DNA of 64,000 nt from Methylobacterium sp. GTDB lineage: Bacteria; Pseudomonadota; Alphaproteobacteria; Rhizobiales; Beijerinckiaceae. The notes beneath the pieces were generated by a model. It had not been told where the DNA came from and did not search any database. It saw nothing but the letters and a program-made list of their open reading frames with translations. The stretch is taken from NCBI GenBank assembly GCA_020253445.1, contig JADCBP010000005.1, forward strand, positions 1 through 64,000, given 5' to 3'. Each line of letters opens with the position of its first letter. The first letter of the stretch is position 1. Below, one piece after another: positions 7,632 through 16,519 of the stretch. The position numbers were made by a program, and so were the translations under genes.

Positions 7632-9011
7632 ATGAGCGAGCCCTCTTCCCTGCCTGTTCGCCTGGTTCATCTTGTCAGCGAGGCCGGCTGGCCCATCTTG
7701 CAGGAGACGCTGCCACCCATGGCACGCAGCTATGCGGCCAGCGTGGGCTTCAAGCCGATGGCGGGTCGCCTCCTCGTCCTTCCGGGAGAGACCGGCGCGG
7801 CCGTCGCCGCCCTTCTGGGTATCGGCAGCGATGAGGGATTGGTCGAGCAGCCCTTTCTTCTGGGCAAGCTCGCGACCGATCTTCCCGCCGGGCTCTGGCG
7901 GGTGGAGGGCCGGATCGAGAACCCCACCCTCGCGCTCACGGGCTTCCATCTGGGACAATATCGCTTCGACCGCTTCAAGACGGTCGCGCGCGAGGCTGTT
8001 TCCCTCCAGCCGTTACCCGGCGCGGACATCGCTCGCGCCCGGCTGGTGGCCGAGGCGGTTTCAGCGGGCCGCGATCTCATCAATCGCCCTGCGAATGACC
8101 TGACGACGGAAGCTCTGGCCCTTGCCGCCCGCGAACTGGGCGAGCGCTTCCGCGCCGAGCTGCGTGAGATCGTCGGCGAGGAGTTGCTGGCTGAAAACCT
8201 GCCCATGATCCATGCCGTCGGTGCCGCTTCGGCGCATCCTCCCCGTCTCGTCGATCTCACCTGGGGCGATTCGCGCGCCCCCAAGGTCACCCTGGTGGGC
8301 AAGGGCGTGGTGTTCGATACAGGCGGGCTGAACCTCAAGCCCGAGAACTCCATGCTGCTGATGAAGAAGGACATGGGCGGCGCCGCAGCCGCCCTGGCCG
8401 CGGCCGAGATCATCATGGGCCTGCAATTGCCGGTGCGCCTCCGGGTCCTTCTCCCGATCGTCGAGAATTCGGTTTCCGGCCCCGCCTTCCGCCCCGGGGA
8501 CATCTATCGCTCGCGCGCGGGGACCACGATCGAGATCGGCAACACCGATGCCGAGGGCCGACTGATCCTCTCAGATGCGCTCACCCTGGCGGATGAGGAG
8601 AAACCCAATCTTCTTTTCAATTTTGCAACGTTGACCGGGGCTGCCCGCGTGGCGCTGGGGCCGGATCTTCCGCCCTTCTTCACCGATGATGACGAACTGG
8701 CCGATGCAATTTCCCGCATCGGGCGGGTCGAGAATGATCCGGTCTGGCGTCTTCCGCTCTGGAAACCCTATCGGACGATGCTCGATTCGAAATCGGCCGA
8801 TATCAACAATGTTTCCTCCGGCGGCTTCGCCGGAGCCATCACGGCAGCTGTTTTCCTGAAGGAATTCGTCCAGAATACGCGTTCCTACGCTCATTTCGAC
8901 ATTTATGGCTGGACGCCGACAGCTCGGCCCGGGCGACCGGAAGGCGGCGAACCGCAAGCGGCCCGCCTTGCTGCGAAGCTGGTCGAATTCTGGAGTTCTA
9001 TCAAGAAATGA
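7632..9011 (+). CDS. M17 leucyl aminopeptidase family protein
   Basis: 459 residues from the ATG at 7632. The C-terminal catalytic half carries the M17 metal and active-site motifs: KGVVFDTGGLNLKP, MLLMKKDMGGAAAAL and the signature NTDAEGRLILSDAL. The N-terminal half is short compared with E. coli PepA (503 residues), as usual in the second aminopeptidase of alphaproteobacteria. It is a cytoplasmic, two-metal, probably hexameric exopeptidase that recycles peptides. It is followed by a MarR gene and an NlpC/P60 gene on the same strand. Confidence 0.9.
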   Translation: MSEPSSLPVRLVHLVSEAGWPILQETLPPMARSYAASVGFKPMAGRLLVLPGETGAAVAALLGIGSDEGLVEQPFLLGKLATDLPAGLWRVEGRIENPTLALTGFHLGQYRFDRFKTVAREAVSLQPLPGADIARARLVAEAVSAGRDLINRPANDLTTEALALAARELGERFRAELREIVGEELLAENLPMIHAVGAASAHPPRLVDLTWGDSRAPKVTLVGKGVVFDTGGLNLKPENSMLLMKKDMGGAAAALAAAEIIMGLQLPVRLRVLLPIVENSVSGPAFRPGDIYRSRAGTTIEIGNTDAEGRLILSDALTLADEEKPNLLFNFATLTGAARVALGPDLPPFFTDDDELADAISRIGRVENDPVWRLPLWKPYRTMLDSKSADINNVSSGGFAGAITAAVFLKEFVQNTRSYAHFDIYGWTPTARPGRPEGGEPQAARLAAKLVEFWSSIKK

Positions 9012-9087
9012 GCAACAACGGAAACTACTAAAAGTTGCCTAAATGCGCGGCAAGCTTCATAAAGTCGTGCAAAATTTCATTTCTTAA

Positions 9088-9504
9088 ATGATCGCGGGAT
9101 CGCGGTTGAAGCGATGTCAGAACGGCAGGGAATCCTTGATTAGCGTGAAGCTCCGCCCTACGCAGGCGCTGAAGCTTTGGCATGATGTTGGTTTGGATCT
9201 CGTCCGCAGCGCGGAAATGGATCTGACCGCTCGTCAGATGGTCGTGCTGCTGACCATCTACCTGGAGCCGCCGCCGCACACGGTGCGAGGCCTCGCCCAG
9301 AAGCTGGGTGTCACCAAGCCTGTCATCACGCGTGCGCTCGACGCGATGGGCGATCTCGATCTGGTTTCCCGCCGCCGCGATCCGGCAGACCGGCGCAGCG
9401 TGATCATCCAGCGCACGGTGCGTGGCTCTCTCTTTCTCGAGAGGATGGCCGATCTCATCGTGGTGCGTGCCGACCAACTGGCACAGGACAACCCGTTGCG
9501 CTAA
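9088..9504 (+). CDS. MarR-family transcriptional regulator
   Basis: 138 residues with a winged helix: LTARQMVVLLTIYLEPPPHTVRGLAQKLG (helices), VTKPVITRALDAMGDLDLVSRRRD (recognition helix) and PADRRSVIIQRT (wing, with the D-x-R common in MarR). The family-like sequence starts only at VKLRPTQALKLW, so the GTG at 9145 is an alternative start to the ATG at 9088. It sits between an aminopeptidase gene and an NlpC/P60 gene. Ligand and targets are not evident. Confidence 0.82.
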   Translation: MIAGSRLKRCQNGRESLISVKLRPTQALKLWHDVGLDLVRSAEMDLTARQMVVLLTIYLEPPPHTVRGLAQKLGVTKPVITRALDAMGDLDLVSRRRDPADRRSVIIQRTVRGSLFLERMADLIVVRADQLAQDNPLR

Positions 9505-9535
9505 GCTGGCTTCCTGTCGCTTCGCCGGGTATGCC

Positions 9536-10441
9536 ATGTCGAGCCACATTTCCGCCAGCCACATTTCCGCCAGCCTCGATCCCCGTCGCCATGCCTTCCG
9601 CGAAGATCTCGCCGCAAGTGCCTTGCGCGATATCGTTTTCGCGCCGCGATATGCTGATCCGCAGCCCATGCAGATCCGCGCTTCCAGCGCGCCGCTCCGC
9701 AAGGCGCCGAACACGAGCCTCGGTTTCGAGACGGAACTGATCGCGGGCGAGATCTTCGATGTCTATGACCGCGCTTCCGGCTTTGCCTGGGGGCAGGCCC
9801 GGCGTGACGGCTATGTGGGCTATTGTCCCGAAGAAGCCCTGGGCCCGCTCCTGCCGACCGCGACCCATCACGTGGCCGACTTGCGGGCTTTTCTCTACCC
9901 CTCTGCCAGCATGAAGGCGACGCCCTTGGGGTTCCTGCCCTATGGCGCACAGATCGCCGTGCTCGAGCAGGAATCCGGTTTTCTTCGCACGCCGCTCGGG
10001 CATGTCTATGCGAAGCACCTGCGCCCGCTGGCCGAGCGCCCGGATGATCCGATTTCGGAAGCGGAGCGATTTCTGGGCGTGCCCTATCTCTGGGGCGGAA
10101 AATCGAGCCTCGGCCTCGATTGTTCCGGCCTCGTTCAAACCGTTTGTTCCGCCTGCGGAATTTTTGCCCCGCGTGACAGTGACATGCAGGAGCGCGAACT
10201 CGGCTTGCAGCTCGCCATGCCCGCCGACCCCGCGACGCTTCCGCGCGGCGCGCTGTTGTTCTGGCCTGGACATGTCGCGCTGAGCCAGGGGGACGGGCAG
10301 ATGATCCATGCCACATCGTTCTCGATGACGGTCATTTCCGAGCCGATCACCCCTGCCTTGCGGCGCATCGAGCAGCAGGGGCCTGGCCTTCGCTCGGCGC
10401 GGCTGTTGCCGGCAAGCCGAGCGCCGCTCCCGGGGATGTGA
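9536..10441 (+). CDS. NlpC/P60 family cell-wall peptidase with SH3-like domains
   Basis: 301 residues from the ATG at 9536. Residues ~35-165 look like bacterial SH3-type modules (TELIAGEIFDVYDRASGFAWGQ, GYVGYCPEEAL, LPYGAQIAVLEQESGF). The C-terminal NlpC/P60 domain has PYLWGGKSSLGLDCSGLVQ with the nucleophile Cys, WPGHVALSQG with the catalytic His, and a third polar residue in MIHATS. It cuts peptidoglycan stem peptides or related amide bonds. No signal peptide is visible. The N-terminus contains a near-perfect tandem duplication (SHISASHISAS). Confidence 0.88.
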   Translation: MSSHISASHISASLDPRRHAFREDLAASALRDIVFAPRYADPQPMQIRASSAPLRKAPNTSLGFETELIAGEIFDVYDRASGFAWGQARRDGYVGYCPEEALGPLLPTATHHVADLRAFLYPSASMKATPLGFLPYGAQIAVLEQESGFLRTPLGHVYAKHLRPLAERPDDPISEAERFLGVPYLWGGKSSLGLDCSGLVQTVCSACGIFAPRDSDMQERELGLQLAMPADPATLPRGALLFWPGHVALSQGDGQMIHATSFSMTVISEPITPALRRIEQQGPGLRSARLLPASRAPLPGM

Positions 10442-10505
10442 TCGTCCCGGGCCTTTACCTCGATGGGAATCATGCGACACTCTCGGCAAATCAGGGAGGG
10501 GCTTG

Positions 10506-11348
10506 ATGTCCCGTTGGCTGTCCGACTTCGGGCGCTGCGCCCGGCTCGCCTGTGCCGCCGCGTTTCTGGCCTTTGCCGGATCTGCACCCGCCAATGCGCA
10601 AGATTCAGATCTCTTTCCCGGGACAGGGCCAGATGTGGATGTCGCGCTGGTGCTTGCGGTGGATATTTCCTTCTCGATGGATATCGACGAACTCAACCTG
10701 CAGCGCACCGGCTATATCGAGGCGCTGACTTCGCCATTGGTGCTCGATGCCATCCGCAAGGGTATGGTGGGAAAGGTGGCCGTCACCTACATCGAATGGG
10801 CCGGGGTCAATACACGTCATGTGATCGCCGATTGGTCGATCATCGAGGATCAGGCCAGCGCCGAGGCCTTCGTGCAGAAGCTGCGCGAGGCGCCGGTTCG
10901 CCGGGCGCGCCGCACCTCGGTGACCACCGCGATCGAATTCAGCATCGATCGCCTGAAGCAGGCGCAGGTGCGGCCCATCCGTCGTGTCATCGACATTTCG
11001 GGGGATGGCCCGAACAACGAAGGCGGCCTCGTGACCCGCGCCCGCGATGCTGCCGTGGAGGCGGGCGTGGTGATCAATGGGCTGCCCATCATCATCAAGC
11101 GCGGCTGGTCCTCGCCCTATGACGTGGACAATCTCGACGATTATTACCGCGATTGCGTCATCGGCGGTCCCGGCTCCTTCATGCTCACGATCACCGAGAA
11201 GGACCAGTTCGCCCCGGCCATCAAGCAGAAGATCCTGCGCGAACTCGCAAGCCCCTCGCAGAACGACGTGACTGCCACGCCCGCGCGCGGCGAAACCGAT
11301 TGCACCATGGGCGAGCGCCAGTGGCGCCAGCAATGGGAACGGAACTAG
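10506..11348 (+). CDS. DUF1194 protein, secreted von Willebrand factor A-like domain
   Basis: 280 residues. A Sec signal peptide (ARLACAAAFLAFAGSAPANA, residues ~12-31) is followed by a vWA-type fold with a MIDAS-like D-I-S-F-S-M. Conserved DUF1194 blocks follow: RTGYIEALTSPLVLDAIRKG, YIEWAG, RTSVTTAIEFSIDRL, DISGDGPNNEGG. GGGAGGGG lies ~5 bp before the ATG. The stop codon lies inside the first copy of an intergenic palindromic repeat. The function of DUF1194 is not established; the fold points to metal-dependent protein binding in the periplasm. Confidence 0.88.
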   Translation: MSRWLSDFGRCARLACAAAFLAFAGSAPANAQDSDLFPGTGPDVDVALVLAVDISFSMDIDELNLQRTGYIEALTSPLVLDAIRKGMVGKVAVTYIEWAGVNTRHVIADWSIIEDQASAEAFVQKLREAPVRRARRTSVTTAIEFSIDRLKQAQVRPIRRVIDISGDGPNNEGGLVTRARDAAVEAGVVINGLPIIIKRGWSSPYDVDNLDDYYRDCVIGGPGSFMLTITEKDQFAPAIKQKILRELASPSQNDVTATPARGETDCTMGERQWRQQWERN

Positions 11349-11530
11349 AGCATTTTCAAGCGAAGTGGGCACCGGTTCGCGTGAAGAAAATGCGAAAAAA
11401 GAAAGAGAGAAGCATTTTCAAGCGAAGCATGCCCCTGCGAAGGCGGGGGTGGGCACCGGTTCGCGCCAAGAAAATGCGATCAAACAAAGAGATAATGCAT
11501 CCGATCTCATTCGGTCAGATCGGAAAACAC
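11347..11530. repeat. Two tandem copies of the Rhizobiales-type palindromic intergenic repeat
   Basis: Copy 1 (11347-11400) and copy 2 (11411-11530) both read GCATTTTCAAGCGAAG...GGGCACCGGTTCGCG...GAAAATGCG. Copy 2 has an extra CATGCCCCTGCGAAGGCGGG block inserted before the ACCGGTTCGC core and a tail with GTCAGATCGG. Related copies are at 44383 and 63268. These elements are common in Hyphomicrobiales genomes and form RNA hairpins when transcribed. Confidence 0.85.
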
Positions 11531-11534
11531 TCAG

Positions 11535-11587
11535 GTTCCGCGAGGCTTCGCCCGCAGATTTTTCAAGTTCCGCGAGGCTTCGCCCGC
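11535..11587. repeat. 21-bp direct repeat, second copy coding for the HrpB C-terminus
   Basis: The same 21 bases (GTTCCGCGAGGCTTCGCCC plus two more) occur at 11535-11555 and 11567-11587. The second copy lies in the last codons of hrpB and encodes the end of the protein (RAKPRGT); the first lies just beyond the stop. Confidence 0.85.
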
Positions 11588-14037
11588 GCGGTAGGCGCGG
11601 CATTGGCCGGGTCGTCCGGCCAGACATGCCTGGGGTAGCGGCCGCGCATATCGTTGCGCACATCCGCCCATGAACCGGCCCAGAAGCGTGGCAAATCCTT
11701 CGTGATCTGGATCGGCCGATGCGCGGGCGAGAGCAGTTCCAGCGTCAGCGGCAGGCGACCGCCCGCGATGGTCGGATGCTGCTTGAGGCCGAAGAGCTCC
11801 TGCACGCGGATGGAAAGCATCGGCGCGTTCTCGCCGTCATAGGCGATTGCGTGGCTGTTTCCCGTGGGCGCGGTGAAATGCGTCGGCGCTTCGGCTTCCA
11901 GCCGCTGGCGCGCCGACCATGGGATCAGCGCATCGAGCGCCGCGCCGAGTGTCTCGGCATCGATCTGGTTGAGTGTCGTCTTGCCGAGAAGGAAGGGAGC
12001 GAGCCATTCGCCGGCGGTTTCGGCCAGGGCCGCATCGGAGAGATCCGGCCAGTCCGTCTGCCCCGCCTGCCGCAGGAAGCTGATGCGGGCACGCAACTGG
12101 TTTTGCGTCCTGCTCCAGCCGAGACGATCGATACCCGCGCGGGCCGCGGCTTCGGCGAGCAGGCTCGCATTCTCCGGCGTCGCCTCCACGGAAAGCGTCG
12201 CGGAATCGAGCACGAGGGCATCGAGCCGCGTCTCTCGCCGCCGGCGCAAGGCGCCCGCGCCCGGTTCGAAGCGCGTGACATCCTGCGTCTGGATGAGATG
12301 GCCGAGCACGGCATCGATCTCGGCGCGCGTCAGCTCCGCCCCGAGCGTGATTCGCGCCCGCGCCGCCGTGCCGGTGAGATCGGCCGCGACGAGATAGCCC
12401 GCCTTCGCCAGCGGATCCGTGGCGTCGAGCTGCGCCTGCCGGCCATTGGAAAGCGAGACCGCGCCATTGACGCGCACCTTGCCTACGCGATCGGGGAAGG
12501 CGAGCGCCAGCAGCGCACCGGCGGAAAGCACGGCCTCTGCTCCGCGCGCGGGTTCCAGCTTTCTGGCCCGCTCGGCCCAGCGGAGCGCCAGGCTGCGCGC
12601 GGCCTGCGCCTTGGGGCTGCGTTCGGAGCGGAAGCGTTCGAGCCGGCTGGCGGCATCGCTGACATTGCCGCCAAGGCCGCGTTCGGAAATGAGCGCGGCA
12701 AGGAGCGCGCCATCCTCCGCCTGCCCGCGCCGTGCGCTTTCGAGCACCAGGGCGGCAAGCCTTGGCTCCAGCGGCAATTCGCGCAAATGCCGCCCGCGCG
12801 CCGTGAGGCGGCCGGCCTCATCCAGCGCGCCGAGTTCCATGAGAAGCTTCGTCGCCTCGCGCAACGCCGTTTTCGGCGGCGGATCGAGCAGCGCGAGGCT
12901 TAGGGGATCGGTGATGCCCGCGCCCGCGCAATCGAGCCGGAAGCGCGAGAGATCGGCTTCGAGGATTTCCGGCCGGTTGAAAGGCAGCAGGCCCTGATCC
13001 TGCGCCTCATCCCAAAGGCGGATGGCGATGCCGGGCTCCGTGCGACCCGCCCGACCACGCCGCTGATCCGCCGAGGCGCGCGAGACACGCACCGTTTCAA
13101 GCCGCGAGAGGCCGAGATCCGGCTCATGGCGCGGCACGCGGGCAAGGCCGGAATCGATCACGATCCGCACGCCTTCGATGGTGAGGGAGGTCTCGGCGAG
13201 GCTCGTCGCCAGCACGATCTTCCGCCGCCCGGCCGGCGCGGGGCGGATCGCGGCATCCTGCTTGGCGAAATCCAGCGCGCCGTAAAGCGGGCAGAGATCG
13301 GCATCCGCCGGGAGTTTCGCCTCTTCCAGCAGGCGCGCGACGCGCTCGATCTCGCCTTGGCCCGGCAGGAAGGCGAGGATGGAGCCGCGCTCGCCGCGCA
13401 AGGCCGCCAGAATCGCGCCTGCCACCTGCTCCTCGATGCGCTTCGTTCCGTCCCGTCCCGTGTAGCGCGTCTCGATGGGGAATGTGCGACCCTCGGAGCG
13501 GATGACCGGCGCATCGCCCAGCAGGGTCGAGAGGCGCTGGTCGTCCAGTGTCGCGGACATCACGAGGAGCCGGAGATCGGGCCGCAGCGCGCCTTGCGAT
13601 TCCAGAGCCAGAGCGAGGCCGAAATCGGCATCGAGCGAGCGTTCATGGAATTCATCGAAGAGCACGGCGGCGAGGCCGGGCAAGCCCGGGTCATCCACCG
13701 CCATGCGGGCAAAAACACCCTCGGTGACCACGAGAATACGGGTTTTCGCGCTTGATTTGCTCTCGAAACGGGTGCGCAGGCCCACGGTTTCGCCCAAAGC
13801 TTCGCCGAGCAGGCTTGCCATGCGGCTGGCCGCGCCGCGCGCGGCGATGCGTCGCGGTTCAAGCACGAGGATCGTGCCATCCCCGCGCCAGGAGGCGTCC
13901 AGCAGGTCGAGCGGCACGCGCGTCGTCTTGCCTGCTCCTGGCGGAGCGACGAGCAGCGCGCGATTTCCCGCAGAGAGCGCCTGCCGCAGGCCCGGCAGCG
14001 CCTCCTCGATGGGCAGCGCCTCGAAGCGCGGGCGCAT
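11563..14037 (-). CDS. hrpB: ATP-dependent helicase HrpB
   Basis: 824 residues, normal length. DEAH-box helicase: Walker A APPGAGKTTRVPLDLL (~35-50), motif II DEFHERS, motif III SATLD, then the helicase C domain with TSLAETSLTIEGV and DQRRGRAGRTEPG, an HA2 region and the HrpB-specific C-terminal domain. The start codon overlaps the maeB stop (TGATG), so it is translated coupled to maeB. HrpB is a putative RNA helicase of unclear role. The final residues come from a 21-bp direct repeat. Confidence 0.95.
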   Translation of the reverse strand: MRPRFEALPIEEALPGLRQALSAGNRALLVAPPGAGKTTRVPLDLLDASWRGDGTILVLEPRRIAARGAASRMASLLGEALGETVGLRTRFESKSSAKTRILVVTEGVFARMAVDDPGLPGLAAVLFDEFHERSLDADFGLALALESQGALRPDLRLLVMSATLDDQRLSTLLGDAPVIRSEGRTFPIETRYTGRDGTKRIEEQVAGAILAALRGERGSILAFLPGQGEIERVARLLEEAKLPADADLCPLYGALDFAKQDAAIRPAPAGRRKIVLATSLAETSLTIEGVRIVIDSGLARVPRHEPDLGLSRLETVRVSRASADQRRGRAGRTEPGIAIRLWDEAQDQGLLPFNRPEILEADLSRFRLDCAGAGITDPLSLALLDPPPKTALREATKLLMELGALDEAGRLTARGRHLRELPLEPRLAALVLESARRGQAEDGALLAALISERGLGGNVSDAASRLERFRSERSPKAQAARSLALRWAERARKLEPARGAEAVLSAGALLALAFPDRVGKVRVNGAVSLSNGRQAQLDATDPLAKAGYLVAADLTGTAARARITLGAELTRAEIDAVLGHLIQTQDVTRFEPGAGALRRRRETRLDALVLDSATLSVEATPENASLLAEAAARAGIDRLGWSRTQNQLRARISFLRQAGQTDWPDLSDAALAETAGEWLAPFLLGKTTLNQIDAETLGAALDALIPWSARQRLEAEAPTHFTAPTGNSHAIAYDGENAPMLSIRVQELFGLKQHPTIAGGRLPLTLELLSPAHRPIQITKDLPRFWAGSWADVRNDMRGRYPRHVWPDDPANAAPTARAKPRGT

Positions 14038-16322
14038 CAGCCGCCGATGCCGAAGGCCGCGAGCGTCGCCATGTTCACGAGGTCGCTGTCGCGCACATTG
14101 ATCGGCGCGATCTGCACCGCTCGGTCCAGCCCGATGATGAGCGGACCGATGACGGTGGAGCCGCCGAGTTCCTGCAGCATCTTCGTGGCGATGGCCGCCG
14201 AGTGGAAGGCCGGCATGACGAGCACATTCGCCGGCCCGGAGAGCCGGCAGAACGGATAGGCCGCCATGATTTCCGGGTTCAAGGCCACGTCAGCCCCCAT
14301 CTCGCCGTCATATTCGAAATCGACGCGGCGGCGATCGAGGATCTCCACCGCCTCGCGCACACGCTCGGAGCGCTCGGATTCCGGATTGCCGAAGGTCGAG
14401 AAGGCGAGAAGGGCCACGCGCGGGGTGTAGCCGAGCCGGCGGGCGGCACCGGCGGCTTCCACCGCGATATCCGCGAGTTCCTCGGCCGTGGGCATTTCGT
14501 GGATCGCCGTATCCGCGACCATCACAGTGCGCCCGCGCGCGAGCACCAGGCTCACGCCAATGGCGCGATGGCCGGGCTTGTCGGCAATGACGCGGCGGAT
14601 TTCCGAAAGCGCGGCGGAGTAGTTGCGCGTCACGCCCGTCACCATCGCATCGGCATCGCCCAGAGTCACCATGGAGGCCGCGAAGGTGTTGCGGTCATTG
14701 TTGATCAGGCGCTGGCAATCGCGCTGCAGATAGCCGTTGCGCTGCAGTTTCTCGTAGAGGAACTGCGTATAGGCCGCGTTGCGAGTGGAAATCCGCGCAT
14801 TGATGATCTCGATTCCGCCTTTCAGGTCGATGCCATTCTGCGCAGCCGTCTGCTGGATGCGATCCTCGCGCCCCACGAGGATGGCCGTGCCGAGATCCTG
14901 CGTCACGAAGCTCACGGCGGCGCGCATCACCGCCTCCTCCTCGCCTTCCGCGAACACGACGCGCTTCGGGCGGCGACGCACCTGCTCGAAGACACGCGCG
15001 AGGACGCCGGCGACCGGATCGCGGCGGGCGGAGAGCGCACGCTCGTAATCCTGCCGGCTCTTCAGCGGCTTGCGGGCGACACCGGTTTCCATGGCCGCGA
15101 CGGCCACCGCGCTCGAGATGCGCGCCATGAGGCGCGGATCGAATGGCACGGGGATGATGTAATCGCGCCCGAAGCGGGGGCGGGAGCCGGCATAGGCGGC
15201 GGCCACCTCATCCGGCACATCCTCCCGCGCGAGTTGCGCAAGCGCCTCGGCGGCGGCGATCTTCATTTCCATGTTGATGGCGCTCGCCTGCACATCGAGC
15301 GCGCCACGGAAGAGATAGGGGAAGCCCAGCACGTTGTTGACCTGGTTCGGATAATCCGAACGGCCCGTGGCCATGATCGCATCGTTGCGGATGGCGGCCA
15401 CTTCTTCCGGCAGGATTTCCGGATCGGGATTCGCCATGGCGAAGATGATGGGGTTATCCGCCATGGAGGCCACCATCTCATTCGTGAGCGCCCCTTTCTG
15501 CGAAAGGCCGAAGAAGGCATCGGCGCCCTTCATCGCATCGGCAAGGCTGCGCGACGTGGTGGGCACGGCATGGGCGCTCTTCCACTGGTTCATGCCCTCG
15601 GTGCGGCCCTGGTAGATCACGCCCTTCGTGTCGCAGAGCATCACGTTCTCGGGCTTGAAGCCCATGGCCTTGAGAAGTTCGACGCAGGCAATGCCCGCCG
15701 CGCCTGCGCCATTCACCACGAGTCGCGTCGAGTGGATATCGCGGCCCGTGATTTCCAGCGCGTTCAGCAGGCCCGCCGCCGCGATGATCGCCGTGCCATG
15801 CTGGTCGTCATGGAAGACGGGGATATCCATCAATTCCTTGAGGCGCTGCTCGATGATGAAGCATTCCGGCGCCTTGATATCCTCGAGATTGATGCCGCCG
15901 AAGGACGGGCCGAGATAACGCACGGCGTTGATGAAGGCCTCTGCATCCTCCGTATCGACCTCGAGATCGATCGAATCGATATCGGCGAAACGCTTGAAGA
16001 GCACGCTCTTGCCTTCCATCACCGGCTTGGAAGCGAGCGCGCCGAGATTGCCGAGGCCGAGGATGGCCGTGCCGTTCGAGATCACCGCGACCATGTTCCC
16101 CCGCGCGGTGTAATCATAGGCCGTGGCAGGTTCGGCCGCGATGGCCTTCACCGGCACCGCCACGCCCGGCGAATAGGCAAGCGACAGATCGCGCTGTGTC
16201 GCCATCGGCTTGGTCGGCACGACCTCGAGCTTGCCGGGCTTGCCGCGCGCGTGAAAATCCAGCGCTTCCTGGTCTGTGAAGGTGGGGCGCGTGTGGGGTC
16301 GCTTGTCGAATTCGCCGGGCAT
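14037..16322 (-). CDS. maeB: NADP-dependent malic enzyme with C-terminal phosphotransacetylase domain
   Basis: 761 residues, the usual size of the two-part MaeB. The first ~420 residues are malic enzyme: [21 protein letters not shown], the SPGVAVPVK block, [25 protein letters not shown], the catalytic region with [10 protein letters not shown]-like [22 protein letters not shown], and [14 protein letters not shown] as the NAD(P) fold. Residues ~430-761 are a phosphotransacetylase-like domain ([38 protein letters not shown]), which in characterised relatives is regulatory. It makes pyruvate and NADPH from malate. The ATG at 16322 is preceded by a purine-rich stretch; an earlier in-frame start at 16415 lacks family similarity. 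Confidence 0.95.
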   Translation of the reverse strand: MPGEFDKRPHTRPTFTDQEALDFHARGKPGKLEVVPTKPMATQRDLSLAYSPGVAVPVKAIAAEPATAYDYTARGNMVAVISNGTAILGLGNLGALASKPVMEGKSVLFKRFADIDSIDLEVDTEDAEAFINAVRYLGPSFGGINLEDIKAPECFIIEQRLKELMDIPVFHDDQHGTAIIAAAGLLNALEITGRDIHSTRLVVNGAGAAGIACVELLKAMGFKPENVMLCDTKGVIYQGRTEGMNQWKSAHAVPTTSRSLADAMKGADAFFGLSQKGALTNEMVASMADNPIIFAMANPDPEILPEEVAAIRNDAIMATGRSDYPNQVNNVLGFPYLFRGALDVQASAINMEMKIAAAEALAQLAREDVPDEVAAAYAGSRPRFGRDYIIPVPFDPRLMARISSAVAVAAMETGVARKPLKSRQDYERALSARRDPVAGVLARVFEQVRRRPKRVVFAEGEEEAVMRAAVSFVTQDLGTAILVGREDRIQQTAAQNGIDLKGGIEIINARISTRNAAYTQFLYEKLQRNGYLQRDCQRLINNDRNTFAASMVTLGDADAMVTGVTRNYSAALSEIRRVIADKPGHRAIGVSLVLARGRTVMVADTAIHEMPTAEELADIAVEAAGAARRLGYTPRVALLAFSTFGNPESERSERVREAVEILDRRRVDFEYDGEMGADVALNPEIMAAYPFCRLSGPANVLVMPAFHSAAIATKMLQELGGSTVIGPLIIGLDRAVQIAPINVRDSDLVNMATLAAFGIGG

Positions 16323-16519
16323 CGTGTCTTTTCTCTCTTGTCTTTCGGGCCCGGCTGTCCCTCGCAGCCGGCCGGCATGCTGCCGGGCCTCCACCCTTAC
16401 GAAGGTTATCCCCAAGGCTCAAGCCAAGGGCAATCGAACATTCGCATCGGACTTTCGTGGATTTCTCCAGACATGCTAGGCCAAAGTATCAGGCCGCCTT
16501 TCCCAAGAGCCCGTTTGCG

